Assembly: GCF_025490915.1 (NCBI RefSeq)
Contig: NZ_JANQBA010000007.1
Span: 62,001 to 126,000, forward strand
Length of the DNA stretch: 64,000 bases
DNA from: Lacticaseibacillus parakribbianus
GTDB taxonomy: Bacteria > Bacillota > Bacilli > Lactobacillales > Lactobacillaceae
Direction: 5' to 3'
Shown here: piece by piece, positions 40,501 through 48,816 of the stretch
Numbering within the stretch: the first letter of the stretch is position 1
How the letters are laid out: every line of letters begins with the position of its first letter
Made by a program: the position numbers and the translations under genes
Notes under the pieces: generated by a model
What the model was told of the DNA's origin: nothing
What the model saw: only the letters and a program-made list of their open reading frames with translations
Databases searched by the model: none

Positions 40501-43500
40501 GACGTCGCTGGTGGCCACCGCGGTGTCTTCGGTGTCGCCGGCGTCGGCCGTCAGCTCGGCGTCGGGATCGGTGTTGCCGGAGCCCCAGTTGGAGGCGGAG
40601 ATGACGTAGTAGTACTGGCCGTCCTTCACGGTTTCGGTTTCGCCGTTAATCGTCGCGGAGCCATCCCAAGCGTTGCCGTCGAGGCTGGACTGGTCGTACG
40701 TGGCCGCGGCGCCGAGCTGGGCGAACTGGCCGCCGGTGCTTTCCATCGCGTAGGACTTGAAGGCCGATTCCTGGTAGAAAACGGTCCGCAAAGACTTGGC
40801 GTTGGCGTCCTTGGTCGGGTCGCTGGTGTAAATCTGGCCGCGGATGTCCTTAGCATTGCGGTACAGCGTCGCATGCACCGTCGCCGTTTTGATCGAGGAT
40901 TCCGGCGACAGCGCGACGTTGTCCGGCACGATGTTGCCGTCGTTATCCAGGCCGAACGCGGTGAACTGATCCTCGTCGGTCGAATCGCCGTTGGCGTAGT
41001 AGCCGATGTAACTCTGCTGGAAGAGGTTCGAGTTGTCCGTCGCGGTGTCGGCGAACATGTTGGAGTCGTTGTTCCACGAGCCGTAGTAGCCCATGTAAGG
41101 CACGGACAGGTTCGTCACGCCGGCGGTATCGCCGACCGCGTCAAAGCCCAGGTAGCCTTCGACGAAGGACTGCGTGGCCGTCAGTGGAAGCGTCATTTTG
41201 ATGTTGACGGTGGCGGCGGAACCGGCCGGCACGGTGATGGTCTGTGTGGCGCCCTTGGTGCTCAGGTCGCCGCCGTTGACGGAGGTGATGGCCAGGCTTG
41301 CGCCGAACAGCTGCTTGTCGTACATCTGCGCCGAATCGGTGTCGTTGTTGCCGTTGGTGTAGACACCACCGTAATCGTCGAAGGTGTAGGTGGCATCCGC
41401 CTTGCCGTTGTTGGTCAGGGTGACGCCCAGGGTCTTTTCACTGGAATTGATCTCGTGCAGCGCGAGGAAGCCCTGCATGGACGCGGCGTTGGCGCTGGTG
41501 GCGACGACCAAAGACTTGGTCGCGTTGCCGACGTTGACCTCGCCGGCGCCGGCGAGGCGCGGCGAGATGATGGCCGCGGAGCCATCGGCGTTCGGGTGGT
41601 CGGAATCAAGCTTTGGCGTCGCGGTGTTCATCAAAAGCGTCTTGACGTAGGCCGGAATCTGGTCGTCGGTCGTCTCGGCCGTTTGACCGCTGTTCATCGC
41701 GTCGTTGATCAGGTCGTTGATGGTTTTGCCAGAGGTGTCGGTCGTCGCCGCGGCCGCGGCGTCATCCCCGAACAGGCCTTCGTGCTTCAGGGCCTCGACG
41801 ACCAGGGCCGAGGCCCCGGCGATGTAAGGCGTCGCCATCGAGGTCCCGCTCATGGACTGGTAGGAGTCGTTGTTGGCCAAGGACCAGATGCCGCCGCCCG
41901 GTGCGGTGATGTCGGGCTTGAAGTCCAGCGTCGAGGATGCGCCGATGGAGCTGAAGTAAGACATCTCGCCGCCAGTCGCCTGGGTCTTTTTGGCCAGGGA
42001 GGTCGAGAAGGTGTAGGTCGAGTCGCCGTCCGTGCCGCCGTCGAAGCCGGTGGCCTTCAGGAAGGCCAGGCCGTCGGAGTTGTGCAGCGCGATGGTCGGA
42101 ATGCCTTCGCTGATGGAAAAGGCGCTGGCCGTGCCGTCGTCGGCCGCCTGGTTATCGATGATGATGACGCCGGCCGCACCGGCCATCAGGGCGTTCTTCT
42201 GCTTGACGGTGAAGTCCAGGTTGTTGCCCCGGGCGACCACGGCGATTTTACCCTTCACGCCGCTGTCGAAGTCGGTCGTCGCGCCGTAACCCGGCAGCCC
42301 GTTCTCGCCGTTCTTGGCGAAGTACAGGGACTTGCCGGCGAACTCGGTGATCGGCGACTTGTTCAGGGAGAACTGCGCCCAGTCGGCGGAGAAAATCTGC
42401 TTGCCGGAGGCGTCGGCCACGGCGACCTGGCGGTTAACCGTGACCGTGTTGTCGGAGGACGCGACGGTGATGGCCGACGGGGTCAGGCCGGGGTTACTCT
42501 GCTGGCCGTTATCGTTGGTGTTGTTCAGGGCCGAGTCCGACGAGGCGTTGCTCGAGTCGGAGGAGCCGGAGTTGCCGGCCGCCACGGCGACCACGACGCC
42601 GGCCTGGGTGGCGGCGGTGACCGCCGCCTCCTCGGGCTCGGAGGTGTCGGTGTTGCCGTCCTTGCCGCCGATGGACATGTTGATGACGTCGGCGCCGAGC
42701 TTGACGGAGTCCTCGATGGCCTGGATGATGACCTCATCCCAGTCACCGCCGCCGTTGGAGTTGGAGAAAATCTTCATGTTGAGCAGCTGCGCTTGCGGCG
42801 CCACGCCCCGCACGTAGTCGATGTCTTCTTCCTCATCCGCGCTGGCCGCGGTGCCATCCGCCGCCGCGATCCCGGCGACGTGCATCCCGTGCATCGCACC
42901 GGTGCCGTTATCCTTGGAAATCTTGTTGGTGTTGTCGCCGTAGTCAAAGGAGTAAGGCACCTTGTCGGACAGCCAGGTCCCCTTGGTCCCCGTCGACGTG
43001 ATCAGGTCGGTCATCTCGGCCTTGGTGTACTTCTCGTTGGTCGTGCCTTCCTCGCTGAGCTTGAGGTCCTTGTGGCTGGCATCGATCCCGGTGTCGATGA
43101 TCGCAATGGCGGTGCCTTCGCCTTCGTTAGGCAGCTCGGAATCGGCGTTCCAGGCGGAGCTGACGTTGCCGGTCTCGTTGGCGGCTGCGTCTTCCTTCTC
43201 GTACAGGCTTTGCACCGAGACGCTTTGGACCTTCGGCAGGGCCTTGATCTTTTGGATGTCCTTGAACGAGGCCTTGATCGCAAAACCGTTGATCAGGTAG
43301 CCGTACTCGTGGCTGACCTTGTTGCCGGTGATCGCCTCAACCTTGTCCTGCGTGGTCTGTTGGGCGTCCAGCACCTTGTCGGTCGCGGACTTGATCTGCG
43401 CGGTGGTCGCCGCGTCGCCGTCTGCGCGGCCGGTGTCCTCAATCGCCGCGTCCTTTTTCAGCTGGACGATGATTTTGACGTCCTTGTTGGCAATCTGGCT

Positions 43501-43764
43501 GGCCGTCAGGTTGCTGGTGTCGGTGCCGGTGGCGGTCAGCTGTTCCTTGATCGCCGTCTTGAACTTGTCGTTGTTCTTGCTGGTCTTGGTGGTGGATGCC
43601 TTACTCAAGGCCTTTTGCAGTGCGGCCTTGGAAGCCGAGTCGATCTTGCTCGACTTGCTGCTGGTCGCGGCAATGACCTGAGCCAGCGGCAGCGTGTTCG
43701 CCCCAACCGAGGACAAGAGCATCACCGTCATCGCAAGGTGCGTCGCAATGTGTGTCTTCTTCAT
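37579..43764 (-). CDS. Cell-wall-anchored subtilisin-like envelope proteinase (lactocepin/PrtP type)
   Basis: 2061 aa. The ATG at 43764 has CGGGGGT upstream. Order: signal peptide (~1-35), I9-like propeptide (~90-200), S8 catalytic domain with Asp224 (AIIDTGID), His292 (AMHGMHVAG) and Ser642 (SMSGTSMATPY), with a PA domain inserted (~455-580). Long fibronectin- and Ig-like beta domains (~740-1850) follow, then a Gly/Asp/Thr spacer repeat, and a sortase signal LPQTG (from residue 2026) with hydrophobic tail and FKRKQD. It should be secreted, wall-linked by sortase A, and cut proteins such as casein for amino-acid supply. No prtM-like maturase gene lies beside it. Monocistronic with an AT-rich promoter region. 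Confidence 0.94.
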   Translation of the reverse strand: MKKTHIATHLAMTVMLLSSVGANTLPLAQVIAATSSKSSKIDSASKAALQKALSKASTTKTSKNNDKFKTAIKEQLTATGTDTSNLTASQIANKDVKIIVQLKKDAAIEDTGRADGDAATTAQIKSATDKVLDAQQTTQDKVEAITGNKVSHEYGYLINGFAIKASFKDIQKIKALPKVQSVSVQSLYEKEDAAANETGNVSSAWNADSELPNEGEGTAIAIIDTGIDASHKDLKLSEEGTTNEKYTKAEMTDLITSTGTKGTWLSDKVPYSFDYGDNTNKISKDNGTGAMHGMHVAGIAAADGTAASADEEEDIDYVRGVAPQAQLLNMKIFSNSNGGGDWDEVIIQAIEDSVKLGADVINMSIGGKDGNTDTSEPEEAAVTAATQAGVVVAVAAGNSGSSDSSNASSDSALNNTNDNGQQSNPGLTPSAITVASSDNTVTVNRQVAVADASGKQIFSADWAQFSLNKSPITEFAGKSLYFAKNGENGLPGYGATTDFDSGVKGKIAVVARGNNLDFTVKQKNALMAGAAGVIIIDNQAADDGTASAFSISEGIPTIALHNSDGLAFLKATGFDGGTDGDSTYTFSTSLAKKTQATGGEMSYFSSIGASSTLDFKPDITAPGGGIWSLANNDSYQSMSGTSMATPYIAGASALVVEALKHEGLFGDDAAAAATTDTSGKTINDLINDAMNSGQTAETTDDQIPAYVKTLLMNTATPKLDSDHPNADGSAAIISPRLAGAGEVNVGNATKSLVVATSANAASMQGFLALHEINSSEKTLGVTLTNNGKADATYTFDDYGGVYTNGNNDTDSAQMYDKQLFGASLAITSVNGGDLSTKGATQTITVPAGSAATVNIKMTLPLTATQSFVEGYLGFDAVGDTAGVTNLSVPYMGYYGSWNNDSNMFADTATDNSNLFQQSYIGYYANGDSTDEDQFTAFGLDNDGNIVPDNVALSPESSIKTATVHATLYRNAKDIRGQIYTSDPTKDANAKSLRTVFYQESAFKSYAMESTGGQFAQLGAAATYDQSSLDGNAWDGSATINGETETVKDGQYYYVISASNWGSGNTDPDAELTADAGDTEDTAVATSDVSTADNALKGKHVTVLPIKVDSTKPTATIEKDGLVQNSDGSYTVKATLKDNLSGLATTGKLAVAVNGVINTVDYTLDDPTNDLEQDVTIDLTAAQAAAINTATKNDIQLGVYDNADNYGEQDNYLTVTQAGAAADDATAKDTGLSLYDLYNGEVISGADKDYSANNLALRGEYTGKSLYLNGKAIKLADDGSFAQTVAVPTDGKWVFTTDEAGTDIIRTIETTNKTTPESVLTLDNDEIETSDTKVEVTGKVSNPENVAKITYTVGMGTDLSFDSVLSGLSTALTGAATKTDITTDMAADGTFDANLPTSYGTFSLNITVTDKDGNSSMVTAQVASYGDTDFAVDPQKLITPTDGAKFDTPNVVTSANFGGLAVILMLASGANYASQADDGTGTIKIAGRLNAPVDHFYLNDVDIIADAKAKGDTTEYNPETRAFSVTLDKIDLTKNQELKIPAIATDDVTDGSGDYAGDTSQKIITSGSYDFLIDATAPNVALNKAKGDIYTNESTYKLTGTYDMSASYVLKINNDIIDAKQMGSALLNTGATDTTEQKTFTYEYPLTKGANSMNVTLYDQLNNSNTTTFKIYYYSAKLNQPTVTTDTTALTDGSVKITATAGAALADAPTNEKRSVQYSTDGGKTWTTLNGSLTTTQNTKLQFRTTDQYGNTSDAVEGDVTNIAKDVAAEATADVTYNADGTEATLTAGYDKDLTAAEKAATHLQYSTDDGKTWQDYTAPVTIDQSENVLVRTTDDFGHTGTPTKAVIQLKAAGDGDTTGDTTGTTTGTDDGDTTGDTTGSDDGDTTGTTTGSDDGDTTGATTGSDDGDTTGATTGTDDGDTTGTTTGSDDGDTTGTTTGTDDGDTTGATTGDTTGTDAGTPNGDAIGTSDGTSTGSTIAGGTATGSTTGSAATTIADGTGVATTGTATGTTAQAATGSTSSKGSDLPQTGEKVAWNVAVMGVVLAAAAAVAGLFGFKRKQD
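37905..38215 (-). repeat. 36-bp tandem repeats in the wall-spanning spacer of the proteinase
   Basis: Encodes repeated GDTTGTTTGSDD-type units of 12 residues with T/A and S/T swaps. Such repeats usually vary in number between strains and set how far the enzyme reaches from the wall. Confidence 0.88.
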
Positions 43765-44075
43765 CGAAATACCCCCGAACAAAATTTGATATGGCAGCGC
43801 CCGTCGTCCAGCTCGTTCGGCTTTATTAGAATTCGGCTAGGTTTTGCTTAGAACGAATTATATTTTTAGTTTTAAGTTTTTGCAACGACATTCACAAAAA
43901 AGTCATAATTCAATTAGTTTATTCGTTCTTGCATATTTATGCGTGTATACCGGCCGGTTTCGGGGACAGTCGGTATTTATTCTCATTATAATTTATAAGC
44001 CGCCGGTCGCCGTGTCTCTCATAATTTACTAATTTAATAAACATTTTCGTTCGCCATTCTCATAATCGGGCGTCG
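43765..44075. other. AT-rich upstream region of the proteinase gene
   Basis: No gene. From about 43820 to 44060 the sequence is markedly AT-rich against the GC-rich genes around it, with several TATAAT-like words. It holds the proteinase promoter and probably further regulatory sites. Confidence 0.65.
43857..43885 (-). promoter_or_regulatory. Promoter of the envelope proteinase
   Basis: TTGCAA (43885-43880), 17-nt AT-rich spacer, TATAAT (43862-43857). It leaves a ~85-nt leader. Confidence 0.75.
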
Positions 44076-44127
44076 AAAAGCCCCGGTTCCCTGCCGTGGC
44101 GAACGGGGAACCGGGGCTCATTTTTTT
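44076..44127 (-). terminator. Terminator after the Old Yellow Enzyme gene
   Basis: GCCCCGGTTCCC / GGGAACCGGGGC (12 bp) with a 14-nt loop; T tracts on both sides, so it works in either direction. Confidence 0.85.
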
Positions 44128-44197
44128 CGAATCACCGGCGGCGCAACGCCGCTACGGACCACTGGCGAAGTCGGGCCTGGCCCTACGGCCGCGCCGA

Positions 44198-45379
44198 CTA
44201 CAGCTTCTTTTCGAAGCCCTCCATCGGCGCCAGCTGGGCCTGGTAATCCGCGACGGCCCGGGCGTTGGTCGTGAAGTGAATCACCTCACCGAACGACTCA
44301 CGCAGGTAGTCCTGCATCACCGGCGGAATCGCCAGCTCGGCCATGTCGGCCGGGCTGAGCTTGACGCGCAGGCTGGCGGCATCACCTGCCGCGACCTTTT
44401 GGACCCAGTTGGGCTCGCGAATCAGCTCGCGACCAAGCGCCGCAAAGTCCGCCCCCAAGTCGAGCGTCGCCTGCGCGTCTGCGGGCCGCTCGATGCTGCC
44501 GACGCCGATCAGCGGCAAGTGGCCTGCGGTAATCGCGGCGAACTTGGCCAAAAGCGGCTGCGTGTCCTGCTTGTCGTTGAGCGAGCTGCGCTTGTAGCTG
44601 CCCATCGACAGGTGGAGGTAGTCGACCAGGTCGCGAATCGCCGTCGCAAAGGCCAGCGTGTCGGCCAGCCGCAGCCCAGGCGTCTCGATTTCCTCCGGCG
44701 ACAGGCGGTAGCCGACGATGAACGGCCGCTCAACCGCCGCGGCCGCTTGCTTGACGGCGGCGATGACCGCCAGCGGCAGTGCCATGCGCCGGGTCAAGTC
44801 CCCGCCCCACTGATCGGTGCGGCGGTTGGCGTGGGGCGACAGGAACTGCTGCAGCAGGTACGTGTTGGCCCCGTGCAGCTCGACCCCGTCGAAGCCGGCG
44901 GCGGCCGCGCGGCGCGTCGCCGCCGCGAAATCGGCAATCAGCTGGTCAATCTCGGCCGCCGTCATCGCCCGGGGTACCTCGGAATCGGCCGGGTACTCGG
45001 CCGCCACGGCGCTTGCGCTGAGCGGCTGCTCGCCGCGCAGAATCTTGTGGTTGCTCTTGCGGCCGGCGTGGAAAATCTGCAGAATCGCGCGGGTGCCATC
45101 TTGGTGAATCGCGGCCGCGACCCGGGCGAGCCCGGGAATCATCGCGTCTGACGCCACCGACAGCTCGCCCTCAAAGCCCTTGCCGCTGGCCTCGACGTTG
45201 GCGACGCCAGTGATGATTAGGCCGGGACCGCCGCCGCGCCGCGCGTAGTAGGCGACCTCGTCGGTGGTGACCATCCCGTTGTGGAAGCTGGTCATCGTGG
45301 TCATCGGTGCCATCACGATGCGGTTCTTGACGGTCAGACCGTTGTGAAAACGGTAGGGTGTCAGAAAGTTTGTGTCCAT
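44198..45379 (-). CDS. NADH:flavin oxidoreductase, Old Yellow Enzyme family
   Basis: 393 aa. The second of two close ATGs (45379) is chosen because AAGGAG lies 8 nt before it. TIM barrel with NRIVMAPMTTM near the N-terminus, LQIFHAGRKS, and the family signature ELHGANTYLLQQFLSPHANRRTD. It binds FMN and reduces alpha,beta-unsaturated carbonyl compounds. It is divergent from an HxlR-type regulator, an arrangement seen with electrophile- or quinone-responsive reductases. Confidence 0.92.
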   Translation of the reverse strand: MDTNFLTPYRFHNGLTVKNRIVMAPMTTMTSFHNGMVTTDEVAYYARRGGGPGLIITGVANVEASGKGFEGELSVASDAMIPGLARVAAAIHQDGTRAILQIFHAGRKSNHKILRGEQPLSASAVAAEYPADSEVPRAMTAAEIDQLIADFAAATRRAAAAGFDGVELHGANTYLLQQFLSPHANRRTDQWGGDLTRRMALPLAVIAAVKQAAAAVERPFIVGYRLSPEEIETPGLRLADTLAFATAIRDLVDYLHLSMGSYKRSSLNDKQDTQPLLAKFAAITAGHLPLIGVGSIERPADAQATLDLGADFAALGRELIREPNWVQKVAAGDAASLRVKLSPADMAELAIPPVMQDYLRESFGEVIHFTTNARAVADYQAQLAPMEGFEKKL

Positions 45380-45522
45380 TGTCATTGCTCCTTGTGCGTT
45401 GGCTTATTTTTTGTTAGCATTTTGTCGACGTAATTCAGTATACGCGAACCGGCCGATTGTGCGAGTACCCACAATAAAGTCGGTCAGGCACCTGCAAGTA
45501 AGAAATGGAGCGAGACAACGTT

Positions 45523-45897
45523 ATGAGCAAAATTTACCGGTTGGGCATCGAGGCGACGCTGGCCGTCATCGGCGGCAAGTGGAAGCCCGTGATCCTCTGC
45601 CACCTGGGCGGCGGTCCCCGGCGGCCGAGCTTCCTGCTCGCCAACATCCCAGGTCTCACCCAGAAAATGCTGACGCAGCAGCTGCGCGAGCTTGAGCGAG
45701 ACGGCATCGTCAGCCGCACCGTCTACCCCCAGGTGCCGCCCAAGGTCGAGTACGCCCTCACCGAACGCGGCAAAAGCCTACGCACCGTTTTGGTCGCGAT
45801 GTCGGCCTGGGGCGAAAGCGCCATCGCCGCTCGCGCCGCGGCCGGCGAGGATGTCACCTTGCTGCACCCGGAACACGACGGCTTCCTGCTGTTTTGA
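45523..45897 (+). CDS. HxlR-family winged-helix regulator
   Basis: 124 aa from the ATG at 45523, with GGAG 12 nt upstream; an ATG at 45505 is possible but has no site. Core pattern [19 protein letters not shown], then [33 protein letters not shown] single Cys (Cys26) sits in the first helix region. HxlR members such as YodB and HypR sense thiol-reactive stress through Cys and control a divergent oxidoreductase, which fits the neighbouring OYE gene; the mechanism here is inferred. Confidence 0.88.
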   Translation: MSKIYRLGIEATLAVIGGKWKPVILCHLGGGPRRPSFLLANIPGLTQKMLTQQLRELERDGIVSRTVYPQVPPKVEYALTERGKSLRTVLVAMSAWGESAIAARAAAGEDVTLLHPEHDGFLLF

Positions 45898-45924
45898 GGC
45901 CGCCAGTCTGTCGCCAAGTTAGCC

Positions 45925-45971
45925 AAAAATGTCGCAGGCCCCCACCGTTCGGGGACCTGCGACATTTTTTT
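45925..45971. terminator. Bidirectional terminator between the HxlR gene and the purine permease gene
   Basis: AAAAATGTCGCAGG.CCCC / GGGG.CCTGCGACATTTTTTT, 6-nt loop; serves both convergent genes. Confidence 0.92.
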
Positions 45972-45991
45972 CACAATCTTGACGCGGCGGC

Positions 45992-47449
45992 TTACAGCAC
46001 CGCCAACACGATGAAGTTCAGGATGAAGCCGACCGAAACGATGGCCAGAATCGGGTGAATCTCGCGAGCCTTGCCGGTGATCAGCTTGACGATGCAGTAG
46101 AAGATGAAGCCGGCCGCGATACCGTAGGAGATGTTGTAGACCAGACCCATGACGATCGACGCCATGAAGGCCGGGACGGCCTCGGCGAGGTCGGTCCAGT
46201 CGATCTCCTTGAAGCTGCCCAGCATCATCACACCGACCAAGATCAGGGCCGGGGCGACGGCCTGGGTCGGCACGATGGAGATCAGCGGCGCGAAGACGGC
46301 GGAGACCAGGAAGGCGACGGCGGTGGTGACCGCGGTCAGGCCGGTGCGGCCACCGGCGCCGATGCCGGCGGCGGATTCCACGTAGGTCGTGGTGTTGCTG
46401 GTGCCAAACACCGCGCCGATGCTGGTGGCGATGGAGTCGGCGAACAGCGCCTTGTCCATCTTGGAGGAGAAGCCGTGGCCGTCCTCCATCGCCTTTTCAT
46501 CCGCCGCGGAGAAAATGCCGGTGCGGCGGCCGGTGCCGATGAAGGTGCCCAGCGTGTCGAAGGTGTCGGAGAAGCTAAAGGCGAAGATTGTCATCAGCGA
46601 GATGAAAATCTGCGTTGGGCTTGTGAACAAACTCCCCATCCCCGCGTGGGAGAACGCGGCGCCAAAGGTGGTGCCGAGCTGGGAGAAGGAGCTGCCCAGG
46701 CTGTTGGCGGCGTTGAAGGTCAGGTCGGTGACCCCCATCGGAATACCGATCAAGGTGACGGCGACGATGCCGATCAAGACGGCACCTGGGACCTTTTTGA
46801 CCACCAGAATGGTCATCAGGACCAGGCCGATCAGCGCCAGCTGGACGCCGGGGTCGGTGAAGTTGACCAGGGCCGGCACGATGCCGCCGCCGGTGACGAC
46901 GCCGGTGACGCCGTCCTTGTAGTTGCTGGTCGCCGCGTTGTAGGCGGCATTGTTGATGCTTAAGATGTTGCTACTATCGGACGTGAACTGCAGGAAGCCG
47001 GCGTTTTTGAGCCCGATGTAGGCGATGAAGACGCCGATCCCGCCGCCGATGGCGTGTTGCATGACCTCGGGGATCGCCATGATGATCATCTTCCGCACCT
47101 TAGTGACGGTGATCAGGATGTTGATCATCCCGCAGATGAAGACCAAAGCCAGCGCCTGCTTCCAGTTGTACCCCAGTGCGAACACCACGGTGTAGGTGAA
47201 AAAGGCGTTGAGCCCCATCCCCGGCGCCAGGGCGTAAGGGACGTTGGCGAAAAGCCCCATCACCAGCGTCCCGACGGCGCTGGCGATGATGGTGGCCAAA
47301 AAGACCGCCTGCGACGGCATCCCGGTTTGCGACAGCACCTGCGGGTTAACGAAGAGAATGTACGACATCGCGAAGAACGTCGTTAAACCCGCCATAATTT
47401 CGGTTGAGAACTTAGTATTATTCGCTTTAAGCTGAAAGAATTTTTCCAT
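45992..47449 (-). CDS. pbuG: NCS2-family purine permease (AzgA/PbuG type, guanine/hypoxanthine)
   Basis: 485 aa, about 12 membrane segments. The ATG at 47449 has GAAAGGG upstream; the longer frame from 47515 has no site. Signature regions: TTFFAMSYILFVNPQVLS, ALAPGMGLNAFFTYTVV, FAFSFSDTFDTLGTFIGTGRR and TYVESAAGIGAGGRTGLTAV. Imports hypoxanthine, guanine or adenine for salvage. Single gene, with a promoter and PurBox-like operator upstream. The symbol is by family; the substrate is not proven. Confidence 0.88.
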   Translation of the reverse strand: MEKFFQLKANNTKFSTEIMAGLTTFFAMSYILFVNPQVLSQTGMPSQAVFLATIIASAVGTLVMGLFANVPYALAPGMGLNAFFTYTVVFALGYNWKQALALVFICGMINILITVTKVRKMIIMAIPEVMQHAIGGGIGVFIAYIGLKNAGFLQFTSDSSNILSINNAAYNAATSNYKDGVTGVVTGGGIVPALVNFTDPGVQLALIGLVLMTILVVKKVPGAVLIGIVAVTLIGIPMGVTDLTFNAANSLGSSFSQLGTTFGAAFSHAGMGSLFTSPTQIFISLMTIFAFSFSDTFDTLGTFIGTGRRTGIFSAADEKAMEDGHGFSSKMDKALFADSIATSIGAVFGTSNTTTYVESAAGIGAGGRTGLTAVTTAVAFLVSAVFAPLISIVPTQAVAPALILVGVMMLGSFKEIDWTDLAEAVPAFMASIVMGLVYNISYGIAAGFIFYCIVKLITGKAREIHPILAIVSVGFILNFIVLAVL

Positions 47450-47480
47450 GATGACCCTTTCGTTCGCCTTTGATAGACAC

Positions 47481-47509
47481 AGTGTAAGGGATTGTGAGCC
47501 AAAATTCAA
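47481..47509 (-). promoter_or_regulatory. Promoter of the purine permease gene
   Basis: TTGAAT (47509-47504), 17-nt spacer, TACACT (47486-47481). Confidence 0.65.
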
Positions 47510-47544
47510 GCGCAAATCCGGTTTATTTTAATGTTTATGTCACG

Positions 47545-47557
47545 AATGTTCGTGTTT
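47545..47557 (-). promoter_or_regulatory. PurBox-like PurR operator upstream of the purine permease gene
   Basis: Minus strand AAACACGAACATT matches 11 of 13 positions of AWWWCCGAACWWT and lies 36 nt before the -35 box. The core CACGAACATTCGTG is a palindrome. Confidence 0.5.
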
Positions 47558-47561
47558 AACG

Positions 47562-47598
47562 TAAAAACCGGGCGACTTTCCTGAGGAAGTCGCCCGGT
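47562..47598 (-). terminator. Terminator after hicD
   Basis: CCGGGCGACTT / AAGTCGCCCGG (11 bp), 8-9-nt loop, then TTTTT on the minus strand. Confidence 0.92.
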
Positions 47599-47626
47599 GC
47601 TTGTGATTGTGTTCAGTTGTGCGAGC

Positions 47627-48622
47627 TCACCGCGGCAGCACCTCGGTGGCGGTGCTGCCGGTGGTCAGAAACTCGACCAGGTAATTCAAGGAGAAGTCGA
47701 CCATGTTCTGCACCGCCGTCTCCGTGTGGTAGGCGATGTGCGGCGTCAACAGCACGTTCGGCAGCGCCCGCAGCCGCTCCCACTGGGCGTCTTCGAAGCG
47801 GCCCTGGTCGTGCAGCGCCAGCAGGTTGGCCGATTCGTTCTCGTAGGTGTCGATGCCGGCGCCGCCGATGTGGCCGGACTCAAGCGCCGCGATCAGCGCC
47901 TGGGTGTCGACCAGGTTGCCCCGGGCGGTGTTGATCAAAAGCGCCCCTTGCGGCATCGCCTGAAGCGCCGCGGCGTCGATCAGGTGGTCGTTGGCCGCAA
48001 TGCCCGGCACGTGCAGGTCGACCACCGTGCTTTGCGCCAAAAGCGCCGGCAGGTCGACGTAGCGGCAGGCCAGGCTGGCGTCTTGCACCGGGTGGGGATC
48101 GTAGGCCAAGACCTTGGCGCCAAACGCCGCAAAAAGCCGGATCGCCTCGCGCCCGATGCGGCCGGCGCCGATCACGCCGACGGTTTGCTGCGCCAGCTCG
48201 CGGCCGATGAACTTGGTCGCCTGCAGGTAATCGCCGGCGTTAAGCGCCGCCTGGCTCTCCCCCAGCCGCCGCAGCAGCGTCAGCGTCGCGGTGACCGCGA
48301 ACTCGGCGATCGCGTTGGGCGAATAGGCCGGCACGTTGGCCAGGTGAACGCCCAGCTCCCGGGCCGCGGTCAGGTCGATGTTGTCGGTGCCGACGTTGCG
48401 AATGGTGACGTAGCGAATGCCCAGCTTCGCGATGCGCTCGAACATCGCGCGGGTGACCGGCGTGGTCTGCAGCAGGTTGATGCCGTCGTAACCGGCGGCC
48501 CAGGCGAGGTTTGCAACCGTCGCCGGCGCCTTGTGGATGTCCAGCGTGTGGCCGGTTCGCGCCTGCCATTGCGTCATGTAAGTCAGCTCGTCGTCGTGGG
48601 CGCCGTACGTGATGATTTTCAA
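47627..48622 (-). CDS. hicD: D-2-hydroxyisocaproate dehydrogenase (D-2-hydroxyacid dehydrogenase)
   Basis: 331 aa. The start is a TTG at 48622 after AGGAGG; the upstream ATG at 48700 has no site and would add unrelated residues. The protein follows the L. casei enzyme closely as I remember it: KIITYGAHDDE, GYDGINLLQTTP, YVTIRNVGTDNIDL, NVPAYSPNAIAEFA, IGAGRIGREAIRLF (NAD site) and LTPHIAYHTETAV with the catalytic His. Reduces branched 2-keto acids from amino-acid breakdown to D-hydroxy acids, regenerating NAD. This fits a proteinase-bearing organism. A D-lactate dehydrogenase is the alternative reading. Confidence 0.9.
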   Translation of the reverse strand: MKIITYGAHDDELTYMTQWQARTGHTLDIHKAPATVANLAWAAGYDGINLLQTTPVTRAMFERIAKLGIRYVTIRNVGTDNIDLTAARELGVHLANVPAYSPNAIAEFAVTATLTLLRRLGESQAALNAGDYLQATKFIGRELAQQTVGVIGAGRIGREAIRLFAAFGAKVLAYDPHPVQDASLACRYVDLPALLAQSTVVDLHVPGIAANDHLIDAAALQAMPQGALLINTARGNLVDTQALIAALESGHIGGAGIDTYENESANLLALHDQGRFEDAQWERLRALPNVLLTPHIAYHTETAVQNMVDFSLNYLVEFLTTGSTATEVLPR

Positions 48623-48773
48623 AAAAGTCCGCCTCCTGCTGCGTTGATAGTGTGTATCTAAGTATACGCAATCACGAACGCGACTGGCTACCGTCCTCAT
48701 TCGATTTTAACGCGACCGAAATCCTAAAAGTTCGGTGAAAGCGGTGTCTTCTGTATCACAACAGGGTTTGGTG

Positions 48774-48782
48774 TGTTATGCT
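48774..48782 (+). promoter_or_regulatory. Extended -10 promoter of ddl
   Basis: TGTTATGCT, an extended -10 (TGnTATGCT) without a clear -35, about 35 nt before the start codon. Confidence 0.5.
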
Positions 48783-48816
48783 TAAGGTTCTAAAACAATC
48801 GGGAGGCATAATACCT

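Noticed and set aside
37471-43851. 2126-codon open frame on the plus strand opposite the proteinase
   Set aside because: It is a shadow of GC-rich codon use. The minus strand encodes clear protease domains, signal peptide and LPQTG anchor.
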